This document shows positions 57,755 through 64,000 of a DNA stretch of 64,000 nt, piece after piece (positions within the stretch are counted from its first letter, which is position 1; every line of letters starts with the position of its first letter). The notes below the pieces were generated by a model. That model saw nothing but the letters and a program-made list of their open reading frames with translations. It searched no databases and was not told the DNA's origin. The position numbers and the translations under genes are program-made. The DNA is from G020354945 sp964570585 (GTDB lineage Bacteria; Omnitrophota; Gorgyraeia; JABMRG01; JAFGKX01): the NCBI GenBank assembly GCA_964570585.1, contig CAZMYR010000003.1, forward strand, positions 23,030-87,029, in the 5' to 3' direction.

Positions 57755-58085
57755 TTTTTGCTCCTTTCTTTAATTTCTTTAATTCTTCTGCAAGGTTAGG
57801 AAGCGCTTTTTTTAAAAGTTCACCTATTCTTTGTTCTAACTCTTCTTGCGAGTGCACCAAATTGCCTGATATCTCCATTTTCCTAACCGCCTCTACTATC
57901 GCCTGTATTATTTCTGTTCGAGAAAGTTTTTTTCCGGTTGAAAACAAGGCATCTTTGCTAATTTTGTCTATAAAATCTAACTGCTCCCTTGCAAGAAATG
58001 CAATAACCCTGCCTACATGTTTAGCATTATGGCTAATCTGTGCAAACCGAGAGGGGCGTTTATGATTTATGTGTGTGTTTGTCAT
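57741..58085 (-). CDS. first gene of the c-di-GMP riboswitch operon, unknown function
   Basis: 114 residues from ATG 58085, with GGAGG 8 nt upstream; a TTG at 58100 overlaps that SD and is rejected. No family recognised. A middle segment GKKLSRTEIIQAIVEAVRKMEI resembles the helical part of ribbon-helix-helix proteins, and the C-terminal third is a predicted coiled coil (EELEQRIGELLKKALPNLAEELKKLKKG). A small regulator or structural protein are both possible. Confidence 0.75.
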   Translation of the reverse strand: MTNTHINHKRPSRFAQISHNAKHVGRVIAFLAREQLDFIDKISKDALFSTGKKLSRTEIIQAIVEAVRKMEISGNLVHSQEELEQRIGELLKKALPNLAEELKKLKKGAKNETD

Positions 58086-58101
58086 TTTAGATACCTCCAA
58101 T

Positions 58102-58146
58102 AAAAAAAAGCCCTATTCTTACCTAAGAAAGAATAGGGCTTTTAAA
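58102..58146 (-). terminator. intrinsic terminator of the riboswitch
   Basis: Arms AAAAGCCCTATTCTT / AAGAATAGGGCTTTT around TCTTAGGT, followed by a run of eight T. Its 5' arm (CTATTCTTTC) is complementary to GAAAGAATAG at the 3' edge of the riboswitch, a likely antiterminator. Confidence 0.9.
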
Positions 58147-58153
58147 CTTCCGC

Positions 58154-58244
58154 TCTATTCTTTCGGCAGCCCGACTCTCCCAGACTCGTGGGACTCGTAG
58201 CTTTGCGTCCCATTCTTACGAATGGTTTGCCTTTATCGAGAATT
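58154..58244 (-). ncRNA. cyclic di-GMP-I (GEMM) riboswitch
   Basis: GGCAAACCATTC-GTAA-GAATGGGACGCAAAGC is the conserved P2 half of the GEMM class I aptamer with a GNRA tetraloop (GTAA). It is followed by the second stem and GGGCTGCCG, the conserved closing segment. A short P1 can form between ATTCT and AGAAT. P1 would use bases of the GAAAGAATAG antiterminator, predicting that c-di-GMP binding favours termination (OFF switch, inference). Confidence 0.92.
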
Positions 58245-58275
58245 TCCTTTAAAAGAGCTTTTTGTTTCTACATTA

Positions 58276-58304
58276 AGTATGCCCAATATTTTTAAAAAAG
58301 TCAA
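58276..58304 (-). promoter_or_regulatory. promoter of the c-di-GMP riboswitch operon
   Basis: TTGACT (58304-58299), 17-bp spacer, CATACT (58281-58276). Predicted start near 58269 gives about 30 nt before the aptamer. Confidence 0.75.
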
Positions 58305-58405
58305 GAGGTGAGAAGATATTTTTTTATTTTTGTACTTTTGTCACTTTTTACATTTGTGAATCGCCAACGAAAGTCCCATACCAATTCTCGCAGAGACGCA
58401 TCGTT

Positions 58406-58636
58406 AGGTTTTGTGTGCTTTGCCTCCGCTTGCCGCTTGCTCAGGTCTGTGGCAATTCTCGCAGGGACGCAAAAAATCCCCAGCGTGGATTTTTTGCTCT
58501 GTCCTCGGCCTCGCTCTTTTTGTCCCGAAATTTCGGGATAAGAAACCATGCCCGCTCGGCCTGCGCAAGCCCTGCTCGAATTGCCACAGGACCTTCGCTT
58601 TTGTTGACAGTCGCTACGGCAAAGCACACAAAACCT
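58406..58636. repeat. 231-bp long stem-loop with nested hairpins
   Basis: Outer perfect 19-bp arms (AGGTTTTGTGTGCTTTGCC at 58406, complement to 58636), inner 19-bp arms with two mismatches (58448-58466 / 58570-58588), plus internal hairpins GCAAAAAATCC/GGATTTTTTGC and TCCCGAAATTTCGGGA. A CAATTCTCGCAG-GACGCA word is repeated at 58382 and 58452. Frames across it look like translated repeats. Base composition is GC-richer than the neighbours. Confidence 0.75.
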
Positions 58637-58736
58637 TTAGACTCCGCCCTGTTCAAATTGTTATAGGAGCTTCTGCTTTAAATCCAAACAAAATATTATC
58701 CTACAAAAGTAAAAACTAAAGGGGTGGACGCAGAGA

Positions 58737-58939
58737 GGAAAATAGGCGCTCGGGGTATCGTGGAGCGAGACATTAGAAATTTTTTACCAAATGTCTTTTT
58801 AGGATTTATGGCGAGTGAGACGACGGAACTGACTCGCTACTTTCTAGCTAAAGAATTCCGTCAAGCGAACGAGCCATAAGTTCAAAAAGACGGCAAAAAA
58901 TTTCAGTCTCGCGAAACAATACCCTGAGCGCCTATTTCC
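58737..58939. repeat. 203-bp imperfect stem-loop at the guaB 3' end
   Basis: Arms of about 70 bp: AATAGGCGCTC...GGTAT... ATGGC against GCCATAA...ATACCC-GAGCGCCTATT. An inner CGACGGAACTG / ATTCCGTC stem is also present. The guaB stop codon lies inside the right arm. No U-run, so probably a mobile palindrome or structured RNA rather than a simple terminator. Confidence 0.75.
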
Positions 58940-60092
58940 CCATGCCGATATTCTGGGCTCGCTGGAAGACTTTTCCTTCGGTTTGGATAGATGGGGCGAT
59001 TATCAGCTTTGTTTTCTGCATTTCTTTTATATTGCGGGCGCCGACATTGCCCATAGAAGTGGTGAGTGCACCCATTAAATTCTGAGTTCCATCATCCAAT
59101 CTTGCAGGGCCGAATAATATCTCTTTTAATGTGCCGGTCGTTCCCACCTTTATTCTGGTGCCACGTGGCAGGTTTGCGTGAGGAGTAGCCATACCCCAGT
59201 GATAACCTCCGCCAGGGGCTTCTTTTGCTCTGGCAAAAGCAGAACCTACCATAACAGCATCGGCACCGGAGGCAAATGCCTTGCATATATCCCCACCGGT
59301 ACTCATTCCACCGTCTGTTATAATGGGGATGTATTTTTTCTTCTTCTTAAAATAATTGTTTCTTGCTGCAACACAATCGACAGTAGCAGTCACTTGCGGA
59401 AGACCAATTCCTAAAACTCCTCTTGTGGTGCAGGCAGCGCCAGGGCCGATTCCTACCAAAAGGCCGTTTATTCCTGTTTCCATAAGCTCAAGCGTAGTTT
59501 TGTAGCTGCAGGTATTTCCGACAATTACAGGGATTTTCATGTTTTGGCAGAATTTTTTAAAATTTAGCACCTTGTATTCTTTGGATATATGTTTTACGGT
59601 TGTAACTGTTGACTGGACCACAAATATATCACATCCGGCATCCTGGGCTATTTTGCCGAACCTCTCCGCTCTTTGCGGTATGGCACTTACTACTGCCGGA
59701 ACTCCTTTAGATTTAATTTCCTTTATCCTTTTTACTATTAACTTCTCTTTTATTGGCTTCGTATATATGCTTTGGACTAGTTCAGTCGCTTCCTGAGGCG
59801 CGGCTTTAGCTATTTTCCTCAAAACAATATCTGGATTTTCATATCTTGTCTGGATGCCCTCTAAATTTAATACAGCAAAACCTCCGAGTTTGCCAAAGGC
59901 AATTGCAAATCGGACATTAACCACTCCGTCCATCGCTGCTGCGATTATAGGGACATGAAATTTGTGTTTGTCTATCTTCCAGGATGTATCAACTTCATTT
60001 GGGTTTATGGTTACATCACCGGGAACAAGTGCTACTTCATCAAAGCCATAACAACGTCTTGCGGTTCTATCTTTTCCTATATATAATCCCAT
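58932..60092 (-). CDS. guaB3: GuaB3-type IMP dehydrogenase family protein
   Basis: 386 residues without CBS domains, as in the GuaB3 branch known from actinobacteria and cyanobacteria. The catalytic Cys221 lies in GIGPGAACTTRG; the flap and phosphate sites IITDGGMSTGGDICKAFASGADAVMVGSAFARA are present. GuaB-family enzymes oxidise IMP to XMP; GMP reductase is the main alternative within this family. Own promoter at 60212-60239. Exact substrate is less sure than the family. Confidence 0.85.
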   Translation of the reverse strand: MGLYIGKDRTARRCYGFDEVALVPGDVTINPNEVDTSWKIDKHKFHVPIIAAAMDGVVNVRFAIAFGKLGGFAVLNLEGIQTRYENPDIVLRKIAKAAPQEATELVQSIYTKPIKEKLIVKRIKEIKSKGVPAVVSAIPQRAERFGKIAQDAGCDIFVVQSTVTTVKHISKEYKVLNFKKFCQNMKIPVIVGNTCSYKTTLELMETGINGLLVGIGPGAACTTRGVLGIGLPQVTATVDCVAARNNYFKKKKKYIPIITDGGMSTGGDICKAFASGADAVMVGSAFARAKEAPGGGYHWGMATPHANLPRGTRIKVGTTGTLKEILFGPARLDDGTQNLMGALTTSMGNVGARNIKEMQKTKLIIAPSIQTEGKVFQRAQNIGMGK

Positions 60093-60111
60093 CTGCTTCT
60101 CCTTTGCAGTT

Positions 60112-60205
60112 CTAAAAGTTCTAAAGGTTCTAAAGGTTCTAAAAGTTCTAAAAGTTCTGAACTTTTGGAACTTTTTAACTTTTTAAACTTTTTTAACTGT
60201 TTAAC
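60112..60205. repeat. tandem-word hairpin in the guaB leader
   Basis: GTTCTAAAA/GGTTCTAAA words followed by GAACTTTT/TAACTTTTT words; nearly the same as 46494-46588. It lies between the promoter and guaB, so it is transcribed as leader. Confidence 0.8.
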
Positions 60206-60211
60206 CTACAG

Positions 60212-60239
60212 ATTATATCCACATGCAAAATTATGTCAA
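60212..60239 (-). promoter_or_regulatory. promoter of guaB3
   Basis: TTGACA (60239-60234), 16-bp spacer, TATAAT (60217-60212), both perfect. Leader of about 110 nt made of word repeats. Confidence 0.85.
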
Positions 60240-60298
60240 TACAAATTGCTTACACAGATAATCGCAGATTTAGAACAGATGATAGCAGATATCCCTGA

Positions 60299-61786
60299 TT
60301 ATCTGTGCATTTTGAAATTCCATACAACAAAATTGCTTTCTATATCTTCAACATGCAAGCGGTAAATATCATACATAGCTTTTTCTAAAACTATACCTGA
60401 GTTTAATTTCTCCAGCAATTTCTTAAATTTGTATTTTCCGTATCTGTCTATGAGATATTTTAAAAATAGTTTTGACAAGAGATAACCCGATCTTATTTTT
60501 TTATAACCGGCTGACGAAAATAAACTATCTATCCGATTTAATTTAAAAGGTTCTTCTTTTTTAAAAATCTCATTCAATAAATTTTTATCCTGCCGGTTTA
60601 AACTTCGCTCCGGTTCTGCTAGCTGTGCAAATCCTTCATGTAACCAAACAGGTATATTTTTAGGATATAATATATGCAATACTGCATGCCCATATTCATG
60701 GTATATGACTCTTCTTGGACCTTGCTGCTCTCCTAATACATCTCCTACCCTTAAGCGAACTTTACCATCATATAAGCCTAAGGTCCAATCTAACTTCTGG
60801 GTCGCCTGTCTAAATTGTTCTGCGGTGTAAATAATTACTGTAACCTTTTTATCGGTAAAAAAGCCAAAATCACTCTTCACCTTGCGGCGGGCATCTTCCA
60901 ACATATCTATTATATCCCATACTAAATCCGGGTCCCTTTCGCCTTCAAACCTGATATCGAAATGGGCACGGGCGCGAGTCTTAAAATCCTCCTCAATCTC
61001 AAGCTCCCTGGTTGCTTTGGCAAGTGTTTCTTTAAGGCCGGAGATGGTAGAATCTAAACTTAATGCCTTATTCCAATACTCAACAGCTTTTTTAAGTTCA
61101 TTCTGCTGATAATAAATATTGCCTAAGAATACATATGCAGCAGGTTTGCTAGAATCATAATCTATGCAATCTCTGGCTAAATTTAATGCTTCCTGTAAGC
61201 GCCCTATATTAAAACTTATCTTGGCCTCTTGAAGGGTTGTATTATATATATTGTCCTTAAAAGTAATATTTTCCGGATCGAATTTCAGCGCTTCTTTAAA
61301 ATTGCTTAAGGCAAGGTCATATCTGCCTTTTTCAAAAAGAGATAATGCATAATTGTTGTAATAAATGGCAATTTGTTTAGGATAGGCAGAACCGGAGGGG
61401 TCTTTATCATATGCCCTTTTTTCATATCTTATGGCATCTAACCATAATCTATCTTTCGCCAATTGCCCCGCTAAATAATGGCAGGCAGTGCTTAAATTTT
61501 TGTTTATAATCTGGTTATCCGGCTCTAGGTCGCTGGCTGATTCAAATGCAATAACGGCATTTTCATAATCGCCGGCTTCCATATATCTTAAGCCCTGCTG
61601 GTTTACCCCGTTAGAAGTTTCTTCACTGCCTTCAAAATATGAACTTCTAACGGGGTTTAATTCAGAAACCTCGTCGGCACTGGCAGCAGTTATAAGACCG
61701 GCTAATATAAAAAATAAGACAATTATTGTAAACAAAAAAGGCCCCGAATTTTCGGGGCCTTTTTTCTGAAGGGATTTATATCCCAT
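60299..61786 (-). CDS. secreted TPR protein with peptidase-MA-like domain
   Basis: 495 residues from ATG 61786, with GGAGG 11 nt upstream in the groEL 3' end. Signal peptide (FTIIVLFFILAGLITAASA), then TPR repeats to about residue 270 (GLRYMEAGDYENAVIAFE; NYALSLFEKGRYDLALSNFKEAL; LGNIYYQQNELKKAVEYWNKAL). The C-terminal half has a gluzincin zinc site: YHEYGHAVLH then WLHEGFAQLAE. Its first 20 codons contain the groEL terminator, and residues near 43-62 contain a CCCCGTTA palindrome. Likely a periplasmic metalloprotease or a scaffold. A TTG after the terminator is an alternative start. Confidence 0.82.
   Translation of the reverse strand: MGYKSLQKKGPENSGPFLFTIIVLFFILAGLITAASADEVSELNPVRSSYFEGSEETSNGVNQQGLRYMEAGDYENAVIAFESASDLEPDNQIINKNLSTACHYLAGQLAKDRLWLDAIRYEKRAYDKDPSGSAYPKQIAIYYNNYALSLFEKGRYDLALSNFKEALKFDPENITFKDNIYNTTLQEAKISFNIGRLQEALNLARDCIDYDSSKPAAYVFLGNIYYQQNELKKAVEYWNKALSLDSTISGLKETLAKATRELEIEEDFKTRARAHFDIRFEGERDPDLVWDIIDMLEDARRKVKSDFGFFTDKKVTVIIYTAEQFRQATQKLDWTLGLYDGKVRLRVGDVLGEQQGPRRVIYHEYGHAVLHILYPKNIPVWLHEGFAQLAEPERSLNRQDKNLLNEIFKKEEPFKLNRIDSLFSSAGYKKIRSGYLLSKLFLKYLIDRYGKYKFKKLLEKLNSGIVLEKAMYDIYRLHVEDIESNFVVWNFKMHR
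61605..61656. repeat. CCCCGTTA-family palindrome inside the TPR gene
   Basis: ACCCCGTTAGAAGTT / AACTTCTAACGGGGT, 15-bp perfect arms with a 22-nt loop, read in frame just after the signal peptide (NPVRSSYF...ETSNGV). Confidence 0.85.
61734..61765 (-). terminator. groESL intrinsic terminator, inside the next coding region
   Basis: AAAAAAGGCCCCGAA / TTCGGGGCCTTTTTT, perfect and with U-runs on both strands. It lies 20-50 nt inside the TPR reading frame. Confidence 0.88.
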
Positions 61787-61787
61787 C

Positions 61788-63422
61788 TTAATACATTCCT
61801 CCTCCCATTCCGCCACCGGGTGGCATGGCAGGCATGGCAGGTTTTTCTTTCTCCGGAATATCGCTTACCACGCTCTCTGTTGTTATCATAAGCGCAGCTA
61901 TGCTGGCTGCATTCTGAAGGGCGGTCCTGGTAACCTTGGTCGGATCCATGACGCCGCCTTCTATCATATCTTTATATTCTCCCTTTTCAGCATCAAAACC
62001 AAAGTTGCCCTTTTCACCCTTTACCCTTTGCGCAACTACAGAACCTTCCTCGCCGGCATTTTCTGCAATTTGCCTGATTGGCGCTTCAAGAGCTCTACGA
62101 ATTATCTCTACGCCAACTTTTTCATCACCTTTTGCTTTTACACCATCGAGCGCGTTGATTGCACGGAGCAAAGCTACGCCGCCGCCTGCAACGATGCCTT
62201 CTTCTACAGCGGCGCGGGTTGCATGAAGGGCATCCTCAACTCTGGCCTTTTTCTCCTTCATTTCGGTTTCAGTGGCTGCGCCGACATTTATTACTGCAAC
62301 CCCTCCGGATAATTTGGCCAGGCGCTCCTGCAATTTCTCTTTATCATAATCGGAATCGCTTTCTTCTATCTGTTTTTTAATCTGATTTATCCTGGCATTT
62401 ATCTGGCTTGATGAGCCGGCCCCTTCTATTATAGTAGTATTTTCTTTATCGATAGAGACTCTTTTTGCCCTGCCTAAATCATCTAAAGTTACACTTTCTA
62501 ACTTTATGCCTAAATCTTCGGTAACGGCTTTGCCTTTGGTAAGGACTGCTATATCATCAAGCATAGCCTTACGTCTGTCACCGTAACCGGGGGCCTTTAC
62601 TGCTGCGCAGGCTAATGTTCCGCGAATCTTATTTACTACCAGGGTGGCTAAAGCCTCACCATCAACCTCTTCTGCTATGATAAGGAGCGGTTTTCCTGTT
62701 CTTGCTATCTGCTCAAGCAAAGGAATCATATCCTTCATAACAGATATTTTTTTCTCGTGTATGAGGATGTAAGGGTCTTCCAGTGAAACTTCCATTTTCT
62801 CCGCATTGGTAACAAAATAAGGTGATAGATAACCCTGGTCAAACTGCATACCCTCAACCAGATCAAGGGATGTCTCCATAGCTTTAGCTTCTTCAACAGT
62901 AATTACACCATCTTTTCCTACCTTTTCCATAGCTTCAGCTATAAGATTGCCTATGGTGTTGTCTCCGTTGGCTGCTATTGTCCCTACTTGCGAAATCTCT
63001 GTTTTATTTTTTACATCCTTTTTTGTCTTATTTAAATAATCAACCACTGCCTCTACCGCCTTTTCAACCCCTCTTTTAAGAGCCATGGGATTGGCTCCTG
63101 CTGTGACATTCTTTGAGCCCTCGCCGTATATTGCTTCTGCCAAGATTGTAGCAGTGGTGGTGCCGTCGCCTGCAACATCTGAGGTTTTGGATGCAACCTC
63201 TTTTACCAGCTCGGCTCCTATGTTCTCGTAGGGGTCCTCAAGTTCTATCTCTTTTGCTACAGTAACGCCGTCCTTGGTAATTGTAGGCGAGCCGAATTTC
63301 TTCTCAAGGACCACGTTTCTTCCTTTTGGGCCTAAAGTAATCTTCACGGCTTTTGCTAATATTTCTATGCCCGCTTTAATAGCCCTTCTGGCTTCATCGC
63401 TAAAAATTAATTGTTTTGCCAT
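61788..63422 (-). CDS. groEL: chaperonin GroEL
   Basis: 544 residues. ATP site GDGTTTATILAEAI, GPKGRNVVLEKKFGSP, apical domain, and the C-terminal GGMGGGMY tail. GGAGG precedes the ATG. 19 nt after groES. Confidence 0.98.
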   Translation of the reverse strand: MAKQLIFSDEARRAIKAGIEILAKAVKITLGPKGRNVVLEKKFGSPTITKDGVTVAKEIELEDPYENIGAELVKEVASKTSDVAGDGTTTATILAEAIYGEGSKNVTAGANPMALKRGVEKAVEAVVDYLNKTKKDVKNKTEISQVGTIAANGDNTIGNLIAEAMEKVGKDGVITVEEAKAMETSLDLVEGMQFDQGYLSPYFVTNAEKMEVSLEDPYILIHEKKISVMKDMIPLLEQIARTGKPLLIIAEEVDGEALATLVVNKIRGTLACAAVKAPGYGDRRKAMLDDIAVLTKGKAVTEDLGIKLESVTLDDLGRAKRVSIDKENTTIIEGAGSSSQINARINQIKKQIEESDSDYDKEKLQERLAKLSGGVAVINVGAATETEMKEKKARVEDALHATRAAVEEGIVAGGGVALLRAINALDGVKAKGDEKVGVEIIRRALEAPIRQIAENAGEEGSVVAQRVKGEKGNFGFDAEKGEYKDMIEGGVMDPTKVTRTALQNAASIAALMITTESVVSDIPEKEKPAMPAMPPGGGMGGGMY

Positions 63423-63441
63423 ATCCTTTCACCTCCAAATT

Positions 63442-63732
63442 TCATTCAATTATAGCTAATACATCCTCTTCTTTTACAATAAGATGCTCTTCACCTTCAA
63501 TCTTTATCTCTGTGCCAGAATACTTGCCATATAAAACTTTATCGCCTACTTTAACTTCCAGAGGTTCCGCTTTGCCGCTTTCAAGTGTTTTGCCCTTTCC
63601 CACAGCTATTACCTTGCCTTCCTGGGGTTTTTCCTTTGCTGTATCGGGCAGGATAATACCGCCTTTCGTCTTCTCCTCTGCTTTTAATGGCTTTATCAAT
63701 ATTCTATCTCCCAAAGGTTTAATCTTTACCAT
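63442..63732 (-). CDS. groES: co-chaperonin GroES
   Basis: 96 residues: IKPLGDRILIKPLKAEEKTKGGIILPDTAKEKPQEGKVIAVGKG, including the mobile loop. Caps GroEL. AAGGAGG lies about 10 nt before the ATG. Confidence 0.98.
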   Translation of the reverse strand: MVKIKPLGDRILIKPLKAEEKTKGGIILPDTAKEKPQEGKVIAVGKGKTLESGKAEPLEVKVGDKVLYGKYSGTEIKIEGEEHLIVKEEDVLAIIE

Positions 63733-63783
63733 AATCTGCTTCCTCCTTTCTAATGTTGTTTTAGATACATCCTCTTTAAATTG

Positions 63784-63810
63784 TTAGCACTCTCCTGAGA
63801 GGAGTGCTAA
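63784..63810. promoter_or_regulatory. CIRCE operator (HrcA binding site)
   Basis: TTAGCACTC-N9-GAGTGCTAA, perfect match. It lies between the promoter and groES, so groESL is predicted to be HrcA-repressed and heat-inducible. hrcA itself is not in the window. Confidence 0.96.
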
Positions 63811-63903
63811 CAATTTAAAAAATAAAAAACGCTTCTCATTTAATCTAATTCGTTTCGCAGATTATTAGATATGCTCAAGACTGTGATTGAATTTGGAAAA
63901 CCG

Positions 63904-63931
63904 ATTGTAGCAAAAATACAAAATTTGTCAA
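63904..63931 (-). promoter_or_regulatory. promoter of groESL
   Basis: TTGACA (63931-63926), 16-bp spacer, TACAAT (63909-63904). Start predicted near 63897, leaving CIRCE in the 5' leader. Beyond it, to the window end, I see nothing. Confidence 0.8.
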
Positions 63932-64000
63932 GCAAAATCTTCAACAGTGTAGCTAACATGTCAAGATGTCCGCTGTTTCTAACAAGTGATGTGTCCGCTT

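Noticed and set aside
58301..58627. 108-residue minus-strand open frame and several overlapping plus-strand frames
   Set aside because: They translate a large inverted repeat, have no SD and show no family features.

Overview
The window is a gene-dense, AT-rich bacterial chromosome segment. Nearly every gene is on the minus strand; rpmB is the only clear plus-strand gene. It carries rpoB and rpoC as separate genes, EF-Tu/EF-G, bacterial ribosomal proteins with zinc forms of S4, S14, L33 and L36, a CIRCE-controlled groESL, a fused SecDF, preQ1/queuosine genes and type IV pilin-like proteins. The gene set and the very high load of intergenic palindromes would suit an uncultivated phylum such as Omnitrophota (PVC group). 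That placement is a guess from gene content and needs a marker-gene tree.

Layout, read in the direction of transcription (right to left). (1) 63.9-60.3 kb: groES-groEL behind a sigma70-type promoter and a perfect CIRCE operator, then a secreted TPR/metallopeptidase-like protein. (2) 60.2-58.7 kb: guaB3-type IMP dehydrogenase with its own promoter, then two long imperfect stem-loops. (3) 58.3-57.1 kb: a promoter, a cyclic-di-GMP-I (GEMM) riboswitch, an intrinsic terminator and a short operon of unrecognised genes (a small helical protein, a small secreted protein, and a third gene split by an A-tract frameshift). (4) 57.1-45 kb: fusA2-yebC-ruvC-ruvA-two pilin-like genes-ruvB-queH-DUF2905-spoIID-queA-tgt-yajC. 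A nucleotidyltransferase module has been inserted beside ruvB and has left a duplicated ruvB 5' end. (5) 45-34.9 kb: secDF-recJ-mscS-otsA-otsB, the divergent rpmB, and recG. (6) 34.86-1.3 kb: a consensus promoter followed by one uninterrupted co-directional chain: tRNA-Thr, tuf, rpmG, tRNA-Trp, secE, nusG, rplKAJL, rpoBC, rpsLG, fusA, tuf, the S10-spc-alpha genes, then rplQ. (7) The left edge holds a truncated LeuC/aconitase-family gene.

The main theme is repeats. Intercistronic gaps in these otherwise conserved operons are filled with palindromic elements of several families. Some families show different stems kept base-paired by compensatory changes around a conserved core. Some supply the stop codon, Shine-Dalgarno sequence or start codon of the adjacent genes. 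Others are read in frame inside proteins: the RuvC and RecJ C-termini, OtsB, RecG, QueA, both pilin leaders and the TPR protein. A second type consists of short words repeated in tandem and facing their reverse complement.

The most promising biological unit is the c-di-GMP riboswitch operon at 57138-58304. Next are the mirrored elements in front of rpoA and rpsE, which contain the Shine-Dalgarno sequence, and the 77-bp stop-to-start element shared by rplD/rplW and the riboswitch operon.
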